This document shows, one piece after another, positions 44,635-54,593 of a stretch of 64,000 nt of DNA. The position numbers and the translations under genes are program-made. The first letter of the stretch is position 1, and every line of letters begins with the position of its first letter. The stretch is from positions 232,828 through 296,827 of the forward strand of contig NZ_SDIC01000008.1 in NCBI RefSeq assembly GCF_004116405.1, read 5' to 3'. The DNA comes from Halegenticoccus tardaugens. Its GTDB lineage: Archaea; Halobacteriota; Halobacteria; Halobacteriales; Haloferacaceae. The notes beneath the pieces were generated by a model. It was not told the origin of the DNA, did not search any database, and saw nothing but the letters and a program-made list of their open reading frames with translations.

Positions 44635-46158
44635 ATGGCAAAGAGCCTCCTCTCTACTGAAGGGATTATCGTCCTCGTCTATCTCGTGGGAATCTTCCTG
44701 ATCGGTATTTGGGGCGCACGGAAGACCAAAAACTTCCGCGACTACTTCAGTACAAGCAACCAACTTGGGATGATCGTCCTGGCAGGAACAGTGTTGGCGA
44801 CACAGTGGGGAGGGGTGACCCTCCTCGGTATTGCCGGATACGCATATCAGCACCTCTGGATGGGTGTTTGGTACTCATTGGGGGCCGTGGTCCGCTTCCT
44901 ATTCTGGGCACTCCTGATGGGGCTGGTATTACGGAAAGTGAACGCCTTTTCGATCTCCGAGTGGTTTGGAATCCGGTTCGACAACAAGAACGCACTGGTG
45001 ATGACGGTGCTCAATCTCGTCGTGAGTATCGGGTTACTCGGCGCACAGTTCGTTGCCTTTGGATCCATCATCACCGTGTTCTTCGACGTTCCCCTCACCG
45101 AGAGTATCGTCCTCGGTGCCATTGCCGTGGTTGTGTACACTATTATCGGCGGGATGTGGGGAGTCGCCTATACCGATGTTGTCCAAATTGCCGTCTCTGG
45201 TGCGGCCGCCGTTGGGATGGTTATCTACCTTCGATTCACGGAAGGCGGATTTTCCACGCTCAGGACGTCAGCTGCCTTCCCTGATGGCTACTTCAATGCG
45301 ATGGAGATAGCAGCGCTAGGGGACTTCACCGCAGGTTGGTTTTTCTTCTTTACAATCATCGGCCTCTGGACCGCAGATATGTTCCTGAATCATAACATGC
45401 AGCGAATGGTCAGCGCTCGAAACCTCAGAGTCGCCTACTGGGCGCCCATTTTCGGTGGGATGAGTTACATGCTCATCGCGTACATCTCCCCGGCAGTCGG
45501 TGCGTACGCCCGCGTCGTCCTCGGGACCGGTCTCGAGAATCCGGACTTCGCCTTTCCGATGCTGGCACAGGAGTTACTTCCAGCCTGGGCGGCCGGGTTT
45601 GTCGCCGCAGCATTACTAGCGGTTGTTATGTCGAGTGGAGACAGCTACCTCCTCGGTCCGTCAACGCTGGCCGCGAACGACCTCTACCGTGCCTACCGGC
45701 CGAACGCCTCGGACGAACACATCTTGAAAGTGGCACGGTTCATCACGCTCATCTATGGCAGTGTGGCCCTGCTAAGCGCACTGTTCTTCCAGACCATTAT
45801 CGGCCTCATCCTGACGTTTCTGACGATTGGGTGGGCGATCATCCCCGCCCTTTGGGCCAGCGTAGCGTGGCGCCGAGCGACGCCGAACGCGGTCTTCGCA
45901 AGCATGGTTCTTGGCGGTGGAGTAAATGCACTCCTGATGTTGAGCCCCCCTGCGGTCTTCTCCGGTATGCCGCCGTACTATGTTGGCTGGATCGGCTTCC
46001 TCTTAGCAATCGTTATTCTGCTCGTCGGAAGCATCTTAGAAGGAAAGTCGGCCGTCCCGGAGAATGTCTTAAAGCGTACAGTAACCGATGGCGGAGTTAC
46101 GAAGGAGGAAGATTTAGAGGTCCGCGCAAAGTCTGCTATGGAGAAAATTCATTACTGA
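44635..46158 (+). CDS. Sodium:solute symporter (SSF family)
   Basis: 507 residues, 12-13 helices. SSF features: GARKTKNFRDYFSTSNQLGM start, GGMWGVAYTDVVQI, and AALLAVVMSSGDSYLLGPST. Na+-driven import of an organic acid, amino acid or sugar derivative. Paired with the small subunit; neighbours catabolise sugar acids and acyl-amino acids, so the substrate may be one of these. Confidence 0.9.
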   Translation: MAKSLLSTEGIIVLVYLVGIFLIGIWGARKTKNFRDYFSTSNQLGMIVLAGTVLATQWGGVTLLGIAGYAYQHLWMGVWYSLGAVVRFLFWALLMGLVLRKVNAFSISEWFGIRFDNKNALVMTVLNLVVSIGLLGAQFVAFGSIITVFFDVPLTESIVLGAIAVVVYTIIGGMWGVAYTDVVQIAVSGAAAVGMVIYLRFTEGGFSTLRTSAAFPDGYFNAMEIAALGDFTAGWFFFFTIIGLWTADMFLNHNMQRMVSARNLRVAYWAPIFGGMSYMLIAYISPAVGAYARVVLGTGLENPDFAFPMLAQELLPAWAAGFVAAALLAVVMSSGDSYLLGPSTLAANDLYRAYRPNASDEHILKVARFITLIYGSVALLSALFFQTIIGLILTFLTIGWAIIPALWASVAWRRATPNAVFASMVLGGGVNALLMLSPPAVFSGMPPYYVGWIGFLLAIVILLVGSILEGKSAVPENVLKRTVTDGGVTKEEDLEVRAKSAMEKIHY

Positions 46159-46424
46159 ATACTGATTCCACCTTTCTGATGGCACTGTCTAGTTAGTAAT
46201 TTCACGAGGGCGGGGTTGCTGTCGAAGAGATTAATCACGTTGATTTTAATTTAGATATTATGATAATTATATGGAATGAACGATTCTACAATCAAAGATA
46301 GACTTTGGCACTGTTTGATGGAGGCCAAACCTGTGCAATCGTCGTTCGTTCTTAGCCGTTTGGAATCTCACACGGTATCAAATAAAATGAGTACGTATTT
46401 TCCACCTCGCGATGAACATACAGT
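46159..46424. other. A+T-rich intergenic region
   Basis: 266 bases between the symporter and aminoacylase; A+T-rich, with TTTTAATTTAGATATTATG-like stretch near 46245-46261 that could be a promoter. No gene. Confidence 0.4.
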
Positions 46425-48020
46425 ATGACAGTTGACACCGTCATCCACAATGCAAGGATCGTAGATGGGACTGGGGCGCCGTGGTGTCGTGGTGCAGTTA
46501 CGATTAACAATGGTGAGATTGACGAAATATATCAGCGAAGAACCCCACGAGTATCTGCTGACACGAAACTCGATGCCGAAGAGATGGTTGTCTGTCCGGG
46601 ATTCATCGACACGCATTCTCACTCTGATTTAGAGCTATTTTCAAACCCAACGTTAGCTCCAAAAATACGGCAAGGAATCACTACAGAGGTGATCGGCCAA
46701 GACGGCTTTTCGATGGCTCCACTGTATCGCGACGACACAGAGGCGTGGGAAACACATCTGAGCGGCATTAGTGGCCGACTCAATAGAGATTGGACGTGGA
46801 ATTCTACTGGGGAGTATCTCGAAGCAATTGACCGCCAAGGGACTGCACCGAACATCGCGACGCTAGTCGGACACGGAACGATACGGTTCAACATTCTCGG
46901 GTTTGGAGACTCAAATCCGACTGCAAACGATCTCTCTCAGATGACTGATCTCGTTACTGAAGCGCTCGATGAGGGGGCTGTTGGGCTTTCGACGGGACTC
47001 GTCTATACTCCCGCTCGCTACGCAAGTACGAACGAAGTCTGTGAACTAGCATCGCAACTTGAACCGTATGGACGACCGTTTGTGGCTCACATTCGAAATG
47101 AACGTAGACAAATTTGGGAGGCTCTCGACGAATTCATCGATATTGGCGCTGAGGCAGGCATCCCGCTCCACCTATCGCATTTCAAGCTCGCTGGACCGGC
47201 ACAGCAGGGAAAAGTGCAGCGTGCAAAAGGTATTATCGAAGCGGCACGAGAGCGGGGTGTCGACCTCACAGTCGAGCAGTATCCATACACAGCAGGGAGC
47301 ACGACGCTCACGAACGTCCTTCCGCCGTGGATTCAAACTGAAGGGCCGAACCAAACGCTCGCATACCTACAGGATGAGCAGTCCCGAACCCACATTCGAC
47401 GCGATATTTCTGAGTGGCGAATCGATGGCTGGGAGAATCGAGGCGCATACACGGGCTGGGAAAGTATCGAAGTGACGAGTATTGCGTCCGAAGCTCACAA
47501 GTCGATTCAAGGAAAGAGCATTGCCTCGATCGCCGATTCCCGTGACACCGATCCCGTTGCAGTTGTCTGTGATCTTCTCGTTGAGGCGGAGCTTGAAGTT
47601 GGAATGCTCCTCCATCAATTAACGGAAGCAGATGTGCAGGACGTCCTCGTTAATGAGCGGGTGAACGTTGCGACAGACGGACTATTTGGAGGCCGACCGC
47701 ATCCGCGTGTTTACGGGACATATCCGAGAGTCCTTGGGCGGTACGTCCGTGAACTGAACATCCTTACGCTCGAAGAGGCCATTCGGAAAATGACATCCCT
47801 TCCTGCTCGCTCAATGGGATTTGAGACAAAAGGGGTGCTGCGCCCGGGCTTGGACGCGGATCTAGTTGTGTTCGACCCTGCGACAGTCGATTCGAATGCA
47901 ACGTATAACCGACCGTGCCAATTCCCAATCGGAATCCATCATGTCATAGTTGACGGTACATTCGTCGTTCGCGATGGCACTGTGACTGGCGCCCGCCCCG
48001 GGGAAGTGCTCACGAAATAG
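46425..48020 (+). CDS. N-acyl-D-amino-acid deacylase (amidohydrolase)
   Basis: 531 residues. Metal-binding HxH in FIDTHSHSDLEL, HIRNERRQIWEA, HLSHFKLAG, and ATDGLFGG late Asp. C-terminal SGL-like beta end (LRPGLDADLVVFDP). Family releases D-amino acids or D-glutamate from N-acyl derivatives. Cytosolic. Suggests that acylated D-amino acids are imported. Confidence 0.88.
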   Translation: MTVDTVIHNARIVDGTGAPWCRGAVTINNGEIDEIYQRRTPRVSADTKLDAEEMVVCPGFIDTHSHSDLELFSNPTLAPKIRQGITTEVIGQDGFSMAPLYRDDTEAWETHLSGISGRLNRDWTWNSTGEYLEAIDRQGTAPNIATLVGHGTIRFNILGFGDSNPTANDLSQMTDLVTEALDEGAVGLSTGLVYTPARYASTNEVCELASQLEPYGRPFVAHIRNERRQIWEALDEFIDIGAEAGIPLHLSHFKLAGPAQQGKVQRAKGIIEAARERGVDLTVEQYPYTAGSTTLTNVLPPWIQTEGPNQTLAYLQDEQSRTHIRRDISEWRIDGWENRGAYTGWESIEVTSIASEAHKSIQGKSIASIADSRDTDPVAVVCDLLVEAELEVGMLLHQLTEADVQDVLVNERVNVATDGLFGGRPHPRVYGTYPRVLGRYVRELNILTLEEAIRKMTSLPARSMGFETKGVLRPGLDADLVVFDPATVDSNATYNRPCQFPIGIHHVIVDGTFVVRDGTVTGARPGEVLTK

Positions 48021-48058
48021 TGACCAGTGATTCCGTTTGAAAACCGTAGAGTAACGAA

Positions 48059-49198
48059 CTACTTTACTTTCCCGCGTGCTTGGACGTCCCAGAGTTCTTC
48101 GACGCAACCATCCCGAACCCCAACAATCGTGTCGTGCAGATTGATCGTCGTACAGACATGCGGAACGATGAATTCGATTCGGTCGCCGATATCAACAGGG
48201 TCACTACATTCAGTAGTGTCGATCCAGCCGTGCTCTTCGGACGCATTTACGTATTTGATATCGTCACGGTGTTTGGGAACAGGATATTGTGGCTTATCCA
48301 TCGAGAGTGACTTGCTTCCGGCATCGACGATAGCTCGGTCTTCAGATGGTTTGGAAATCACTGTCGAGATGACCGTGGCTGCGCAGTCCGATTTGTCAAT
48401 GTCAAATGGTCGATGTTCGAGCTCTCCCACATCCATGAACGGATACATTCCTGGATTAATCTCGGTTACGACAGGGTGTTTACCGCTGTACTTGGACGTC
48501 GCCGTCCCCCCTACTTTCACCTCTTCGACGGGGATTCCTTCTGCTTCGAGAAGTTCGACTGTGTTTTGTGCTTGATCCATAGCCTCGGTGCAGTACGCTT
48601 CGTACTCGGTCTGGGTTTCAGCCTCCGACTTGACGTGGGCCTCGTATGAGAGGAGCCCACGAAAGTTCAAGTTTGATTGCTCACGAATGAGTTCTGTCAT
48701 TGTAAGTGCGGGCTCCCCTGGCGAAACGCCAGTTCGATGTAAACCCACGTCAATTTCAAGAATCACGTCAATTTTCACACCATGGTCTGCAGCCACGTCC
48801 TGGAGCGGCTTGATATTACCCGGGCCATCGACCGTTGTGGCGAATCGGTCGAGTTTTTGGGCTAACCAAACCAGCCGTTTCAACTTTTTCCGGCCGACAA
48901 CCATGTAGGAGAGATAGATATCGTCGATGCCGTTTTTTACCATGACCTCAACTTCACTGAGAGTTTGACAGACAATCCCGCTATTATTGGCATACTCACT
49001 CTGTCGTTTCGCAAGCTCGGCGTTTTTATGAGTTTTAACATGTGAGCGAAGCCTGACGTTATGTTTTTCAGCGAACGTAACATACCCTTGAATGTTTGTC
49101 TCCATCACTTCGAGGTCGATTACGAGAGCTGGTGTCTCTATCTCGTTTCTCGGCATATGGAGTGGTGGCTGCATCTCCGCCGTGGTAGGAACTGGCAT
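48059..49198 (-). CDS. DSD1/D-threonine aldolase-like PLP enzyme
   Basis: 379 residues. Alanine-racemase-type barrel with PLP Lys in RLRSHVKTHKNAEL, and C-terminal zinc-binding IVPHVCTTINLHD. Family comprises D-serine dehydratase (DSD1) and D-threonine aldolase, which degrade D-amino acids. Convergent with the aminoacylase; together they suggest D-amino-acid degradation. Confidence 0.87.
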   Translation of the reverse strand: MPVPTTAEMQPPLHMPRNEIETPALVIDLEVMETNIQGYVTFAEKHNVRLRSHVKTHKNAELAKRQSEYANNSGIVCQTLSEVEVMVKNGIDDIYLSYMVVGRKKLKRLVWLAQKLDRFATTVDGPGNIKPLQDVAADHGVKIDVILEIDVGLHRTGVSPGEPALTMTELIREQSNLNFRGLLSYEAHVKSEAETQTEYEAYCTEAMDQAQNTVELLEAEGIPVEEVKVGGTATSKYSGKHPVVTEINPGMYPFMDVGELEHRPFDIDKSDCAATVISTVISKPSEDRAIVDAGSKSLSMDKPQYPVPKHRDDIKYVNASEEHGWIDTTECSDPVDIGDRIEFIVPHVCTTINLHDTIVGVRDGCVEELWDVQARGKVK

Positions 49199-49363
49199 GA
49201 GAGGGATTCAGATGATCATTATAAAAGTCTTTATGAGTCTAGCAGGCAGCGTTTTTCTCTAAAGGTCAAGCTACGACCTACTATTGTCATCCACATATTG
49301 TTTAGACAGCAGCATACGATATATGTGATAACGTACCTAGAGTAAACTAGCGTACAATACCGG

Positions 49364-49373
49364 AATTTATTTA
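49364..49373 (+). promoter_or_regulatory. TATA box of SSF gene
   Basis: AATTTATTTA lies 25-34 bases before the ATG at 49398, as expected for a leaderless haloarchaeal transcript. Confidence 0.55.
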
Positions 49374-49397
49374 GACCCCTCCTTGATATGCTATCTC

Positions 49398-50918
49398 ATG
49401 GTTCAAACGATTGTCGGTGGAATTGTTACAGTTTACATAATTGGAATGCTCGGTATCGGTTATTATTTCCACAAGAAAGGAATGTCTGATCTTGAGGATT
49501 ATTTCCTAGCGGGGAAGGGTGCATCCTGGTACCTGGTTGCGTTGTCCTTCTTTGCGACTGGAATTGGTGCAGGTGGGACAATTGGTCTTTCAGCGGATAC
49601 GTTTGACGGCCAAAGTATTGCAGCATTTTGGAGTTACGGAATTTCGATTGGGAGTTTCTTCATCGTTGCTGCCCTTCTGGGACATAAACTCCCCAGTACG
49701 CAGAACATCACGATCCCTTCGATGTTAGAGGACCGATACGACGAGAAAACACGGGTCGTCGCTGTCCCTTTTTATATTCTTAGGTTTGTGAGTACCCTCG
49801 GTGCCCAGTGGTTAGCGGCTGGGACAATCATTAGTTTCGTTCTTGGAGACCTCATCACTCTTGAACAGGCTGCCCTACTCGGTGCGATCATTATCACAGG
49901 CTATACTGTCTTAGGCGGTATGTCCGCGGTCATGTGGACAGACTTCATTCAAGGGATCATCCTTTTTATCGGTCTTTGGATAGTCGCTATCTTTGGCATC
50001 GTTGAGTTGGGCGGCTGGTCAGCGATGACATCTGAAGTATCGGCAACAGCACCGCAGGCGTTTGATCTCTTTGCGATGGAATGGACGTTAATTGCTGGAT
50101 ACGTTGTCACTCTCGTGCCAACGATGCTAGTACGGCAGGGGTACCTCCAACGGATCATGTCCGCACGAAGTGATCGTGACGGGTTCGTCGGCACGACGCT
50201 CAACGGTGTGATTGGATTTGCGTATATTCCGGTGCCGCTTATTATTGGCGTGATGGGCCTTGTTCTGTATCAAAACATCAATGATCCACAACTCCTTATG
50301 CCGCAGATGGCAATCGATCTTCTGCCTGTCTGGCTTGCTGGTCTCGTTCTAGCCGCACTCGCGGCAGCAATAATGAGCAGTGGCGATAGTTTCCTTCTGT
50401 CGGGCGCGTCCAATATCGTCGACGACATCTATCTTCGATATCTGAATCCGGATGCTAACAACGAAAAACAACAGAGAGTCTCTCGGATTACCGTTATCGG
50501 TTTGATGGTCGTATCACTCGCACTCGCAGTGGTCGTTCCGGGGATCATCGACCTCATCGTCTTCGGAGCTGTTGCGTTGACTGGCGGTGTGCTTGTCCCG
50601 TGGCTTGCCGTCTTTTACTGGCCTCGTGGCACGTCAGATGCTGCATTTTGGAGTCTCGTTGTTGGCGCAGGACTAACCGTCGTTTGGTGGTGGGCCGGCT
50701 ATTTTGCCGACACGTCCGAATTTATGGGTCTTCATCCAGTGTTCATCGGACTCCCGCTATCAATCATCCTGTTTTTCGGAATATCACTGGTTCAGGATCC
50801 CGAGTACGACAAGGTACTGGAGACTGCACGTAAGCATAACCTCGAATCGCTGGAAAGGCGCACGCTCAACGCGATGGACAAGCACGATGATGAACCGGGC
50901 GCCGTCGCCGATGACTGA
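49398..50918 (+). CDS. Sodium:solute symporter (SSF family), second
   Basis: 506 residues from the ATG at 49398. SSF motifs LEDYFLAGKGASWYLVALSF, GGMSAVMWTDFIQG, LAALAAAIMSSGDSFLLSGA. Unrelated by identity to the first carrier. No small subunit gene adjacent. Divergent to a PLP enzyme and convergent to creatininase; likely imports an amide or amino-acid substrate for the second half of the island. Confidence 0.9.
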   Translation: MVQTIVGGIVTVYIIGMLGIGYYFHKKGMSDLEDYFLAGKGASWYLVALSFFATGIGAGGTIGLSADTFDGQSIAAFWSYGISIGSFFIVAALLGHKLPSTQNITIPSMLEDRYDEKTRVVAVPFYILRFVSTLGAQWLAAGTIISFVLGDLITLEQAALLGAIIITGYTVLGGMSAVMWTDFIQGIILFIGLWIVAIFGIVELGGWSAMTSEVSATAPQAFDLFAMEWTLIAGYVVTLVPTMLVRQGYLQRIMSARSDRDGFVGTTLNGVIGFAYIPVPLIIGVMGLVLYQNINDPQLLMPQMAIDLLPVWLAGLVLAALAAAIMSSGDSFLLSGASNIVDDIYLRYLNPDANNEKQQRVSRITVIGLMVVSLALAVVVPGIIDLIVFGAVALTGGVLVPWLAVFYWPRGTSDAAFWSLVVGAGLTVVWWWAGYFADTSEFMGLHPVFIGLPLSIILFFGISLVQDPEYDKVLETARKHNLESLERRTLNAMDKHDDEPGAVADD

Positions 50919-50930
50919 GTAACCTATCCT

Positions 50931-51743
50931 CTACGCGTGTCCTGTGTTCTGCGTGTGAATTTCACAGAGGAGGTCTCCTAATTCCGATTGTAAGTGCTCG
51001 AATAGCTGTCGACCTTTGTCTGCGGTCGCAAGTTCGGGGGCGCCAATAGCCCCCGACTGACTGTACTCATCGAAGGTTCTGTATACCGCGAGCGGACCGT
51101 CTACAAAGAGATCCTGTCGACCGAGTTCGTACGGTTCGTCACGGCGCGTCCCCGTGATTCGGTCACGCTCTACAAGTTCCGGATGGACGTGCAGCATGAG
51201 TGAGGTTTCTAATTCACCACCGTGAGAGATTCCACCTGGGTCGCTCTCTCGGATGTCATCAATCACCGTCTCGGCGAGATGAAAATAGGTCAGGCCAAGG
51301 ATTTCACGATCGGGATGGCGGTCACCGACTTCAGTAACACCATCTGATACAACCGACATATTTCCGCCATGCCCATTAAGGAATAGCAATGCATCAAAGC
51401 CATTTTCGAGGGCTGTATCGGCGATTTCCGAAAGTGTACTAAGAAGCGTAGTTGTCCGTAATGAAATTGTTCCGCCAAACGGAAGATGGTGTGGCGAACG
51501 CCCGGACCAGACCGTCGGCATAACGAGAACGGGGACGGACCCACGTACCTGCGCTGCGCCAGCGTGAGCGACCGATTCGACAAGAAGTGTGTCTGTAGAC
51601 ACAGGCAGATGGTGACCGTGCTGTTCTGTGCTCCCGACCGGTACTATTACCATTGAACCGTCTTCCTCGGCGGTGTCAACGATATCTGGATACGATTTCG
51701 ACATCCAGGCAACCGGTGACATCGGGGGTGTGTTCTGTCCCAT
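50931..51743 (-). CDS. Creatininase family amidohydrolase
   Basis: 270 residues from the ATG at 51743 (MGQNTPPMSPVAWMSKS). Metal site in VPVGSTEQHGHHLPVSTD, FLNGHGGN and SHGGELETS. Family includes creatinine amidohydrolase and related amidases such as MftE, which open cyclic or peptide amides. No proof of creatinine as substrate. Confidence 0.87.
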   Translation of the reverse strand: MGQNTPPMSPVAWMSKSYPDIVDTAEEDGSMVIVPVGSTEQHGHHLPVSTDTLLVESVAHAGAAQVRGSVPVLVMPTVWSGRSPHHLPFGGTISLRTTTLLSTLSEIADTALENGFDALLFLNGHGGNMSVVSDGVTEVGDRHPDREILGLTYFHLAETVIDDIRESDPGGISHGGELETSLMLHVHPELVERDRITGTRRDEPYELGRQDLFVDGPLAVYRTFDEYSQSGAIGAPELATADKGRQLFEHLQSELGDLLCEIHTQNTGHA

Positions 51744-51857
51744 AGTCGGAGACACGATTTTAGATGGACTAAAACAGTAATGATCGGTGTTGACTGTCAC
51801 TCGCTGTACGTTACCTGTTCGCGAATGTTTTTGTCGCTTGTTTCAACACAATCGTGT

Positions 51858-53150
51858 ATGGCCGCGATCAACGAGTTTTCGCTGGCGGAATTACGACGTG
51901 ACCTTCATAAGTATCCTGAGGCGGGGTGGAAGGAGTTCCGCACTACTGCACTCGTTGCTGAAGCGTTGGACACGCTCGGATATACCCTCTACCTCGGAGC
52001 TGACGCGGTCGACGTCGACAAACGTCTGGGCGTTCCAGACGATGACGAAATACACCGTGCTCGCGCTCGCGCTCTCGACAAAGGTGCCCCTGAGACGTAT
52101 CTCGACCAAATGGGCCCCGTTACAGGGCTTATCGCTGAGAAGACGTTCGGTGACGAACACGCTCCAGTTGTGGGTATTCGTGTCGACATGGACGCGCTCG
52201 AAATGACTGAGGCTAGCGACTCAGATCACCGGCCTGAACGTGAGGGCTTTGCAAGCCGTCATCCCCATGAAATGCACGCATGTGGTCACGACGGCCATAC
52301 AACAATCGGCGTTGGCATTGCCCGCGCACTTGAGGGAACTGACACGTTCACTGGGACAATCAAACTCTTCTTCCAACCAGCAGAGGAGGGAGGGCGCGGA
52401 GGCCTCCCAATGAGTACAACCGCACATCTCAATGGTGTAGATTATCTCATTGCACTTCACCTTGGTCTTGATAACGAAACTGGAAAAATCATCGCAGGAT
52501 ACGATCGTCCACTCTCAAATGCGAAAATCGACGTGATGTTTCGCGGTGAATCAGCTCACGCCGGGAAGGCGCCCAATGAGGGTCGAAATGCACTCCAAGC
52601 AGCGACTACCGCAATTCAGAACCTCTACGCCATCCCCCGGCACGAGGAGGGCGCAACGCGTATCAATGTCGGACAAGTCCGCTCCCCGAACGCTCAGAAT
52701 GTAATTTCCGACCGCGCAGAGATACGACTCGAGGTACGGGGAGAAACGGCCAATCTGAATGAGTATATGCTCGGCTCTGCCAACCGCGTGATCGAACATG
52801 CCGCCGGAATGTACGATGTCGAGTATGAGACAGCACTGTATGGGAAGACCACGACGTTTGAAGCGGACGACGAACTCGTCACCATGGTCGCCGAGGGAGC
52901 TCAGTCACTTGACTCAGTCAACACCACCGTCAAACGAGCCCAGATTGGCGCGAGCGAAGATGCCTCCTATCTGATCAAACGTGTGCAGGAAGAAGGCGGA
53001 CAAGCGACCTATATTGGAATCGGTGCAAGCAACGTCTCCGGCCACCACACTTCTCGGTTCGACATTGACGAAGACGCGCTTGAAATCGGTGTCAACGTCG
53101 TTGTCACTACACTTGAACGTCTTTCTACGGCGCAGAAAACGACGTTTTGA
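51858..53150 (+). CDS. M20 amidohydrolase (AbgA/HyuC-like)
   Basis: 430 residues from the ATG at 51858. M20D features: RRDLHKYPEAGWKEFRTTAL, VGIRVDMDALEMTEA, HEMHACGHDGHTTIG (Cys and His metal ligands), QPAEEGGRGG, and dimer domain SAHAGKAP. Hydrolyses N-acyl or aminobenzoyl amino acids. Divergent from the creatininase gene. Confidence 0.9.
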   Translation: MAAINEFSLAELRRDLHKYPEAGWKEFRTTALVAEALDTLGYTLYLGADAVDVDKRLGVPDDDEIHRARARALDKGAPETYLDQMGPVTGLIAEKTFGDEHAPVVGIRVDMDALEMTEASDSDHRPEREGFASRHPHEMHACGHDGHTTIGVGIARALEGTDTFTGTIKLFFQPAEEGGRGGLPMSTTAHLNGVDYLIALHLGLDNETGKIIAGYDRPLSNAKIDVMFRGESAHAGKAPNEGRNALQAATTAIQNLYAIPRHEEGATRINVGQVRSPNAQNVISDRAEIRLEVRGETANLNEYMLGSANRVIEHAAGMYDVEYETALYGKTTTFEADDELVTMVAEGAQSLDSVNTTVKRAQIGASEDASYLIKRVQEEGGQATYIGIGASNVSGHHTSRFDIDEDALEIGVNVVVTTLERLSTAQKTTF

Positions 53151-53191
53151 GTTCCTCACCCCCTGCCACTTCAAATCATAATCACGAGAAC

Positions 53192-54550
53192 ATGTATGGA
53201 ACAGAAGGACGAGATCTCACGTTCGCCGCTGTTGGAGACGCAATCGTCACGCGGAAGTTTTCCGTGTACGAGGAACCACAATTTCAGACGTTAATCAATG
53301 AGATCCAGAATGCAGATGTCTCGTTAGCGAATCTCGAAGTTCTACTTCACGATTATGAGGGGTATCCATCTGCTCAGAGTGGTGGCACGTATATGCGAGC
53401 TCCACCGTGGGTTGCAGACGAACTGAGCTGGGCAGGTTTCGATATCTTCGCCGCCGCCACAAACCACGCCGGTGATTTCTCACATGGCGGGATGATCACC
53501 ACGATGGAAGCGCTTGAGGATCGAAATATAGCGTATGCTGGGTTAGGAAGAAACCTTGCAGAGGCGCGCGCGCCAGCATACGTGGACACTCCAGCAGGTC
53601 GAGTTGCACTCGTGGCTGCGTGTACGACGATTACACCGGGAACCGAAGCAGGACAGCAGTTACCAAACATTCACGGGCGACCAGGTCTTTCACCACTCCG
53701 ATTAGAGACGAGGTACACGGTCCCTGAATCTGCCCATGACTTCCTCACAGAACTTAGTGAAAATCTCGGGCTCGAAGCGGTGAAAGGACGGAGAAAACGC
53801 CTCGGCTTCCCCGTTCCTGGCGAGGATACTGGCGCATTCACACTGATGAACATCGGTGGCGAGACTGACTTGGACTTCAAAGTTGGCGACGAGTACGCCG
53901 TCCGTCGTGAAGCAAACGAGGGCGACGTTGAGGCCATCCGTCGGCAAATTATCGCAGCACGAGCGCAGGCGGACTGGGTCATCGTTAGCCTACACACTCA
54001 CGAAGGAAGCGGTGGGTTCTTCAACGACGATTCTGTCCCAGCGTTCTTGGAATCGTTCGCACATGACTGCATCGATACTGGTGCTGACGCATTTGTCGGT
54101 CATGGCCCGCACGTACTTCGCGGCATCGAGATTTATGACCGAGCGCCGATCTTTTACAGTCTCGGGAACTTTTTCATGCAAAACGAGACTGTGACACGGC
54201 TTCCTGCTGAAATTTATGACCGCTATGATCTCAACCCATCGGAGTCACTTCCGGCTACTTTATTCGACAAACGGGTTCATGACCAAGACGAAAACCGAAT
54301 CGGATTCCTTAGCGATCAGTCGTTCTGGGAATCTATTTTGCCAGTTTGCGAATATAAGGATGGCCGGGTTGATACAATTCGTCTTTACCCCCTCGATTTA
54401 GGCTATGAGGAACCCCGTCCTCGACGGGGACGGCCAGTACTTGCAGATGAAAGGACCACTAAGCAGATCTTGGAGTCGGTAGCCCAACTCTCCGAGCCCT
54501 ATGGAACAACGATTGAGTACAACGAAGAATACGGTGAAATAAATGTATAA
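53192..54550 (+). CDS. CapA-family metallophosphatase-fold protein
   Basis: 452 residues from ATG 53192 (an upstream TTG at 53147 overlaps the previous stop). CapA motifs TFAAVGDAIV, SLANLEVLL, AATNHAGDFSHGG, VSLHTHEGSGG, VGHGPHVLRGIE, FYSLGNFF. CapA takes part in poly-gamma-glutamate capsule production or degradation in bacteria. No signal peptide; a cytoplasmic enzyme in this catabolic setting would be unusual. Confidence 0.87.
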   Translation: MYGTEGRDLTFAAVGDAIVTRKFSVYEEPQFQTLINEIQNADVSLANLEVLLHDYEGYPSAQSGGTYMRAPPWVADELSWAGFDIFAAATNHAGDFSHGGMITTMEALEDRNIAYAGLGRNLAEARAPAYVDTPAGRVALVAACTTITPGTEAGQQLPNIHGRPGLSPLRLETRYTVPESAHDFLTELSENLGLEAVKGRRKRLGFPVPGEDTGAFTLMNIGGETDLDFKVGDEYAVRREANEGDVEAIRRQIIAARAQADWVIVSLHTHEGSGGFFNDDSVPAFLESFAHDCIDTGADAFVGHGPHVLRGIEIYDRAPIFYSLGNFFMQNETVTRLPAEIYDRYDLNPSESLPATLFDKRVHDQDENRIGFLSDQSFWESILPVCEYKDGRVDTIRLYPLDLGYEEPRPRRGRPVLADERTTKQILESVAQLSEPYGTTIEYNEEYGEINV

Positions 54551-54593
54551 TCAATAGAAATTCTTCTCTAGTGATCTATGTGATAGGTTCACC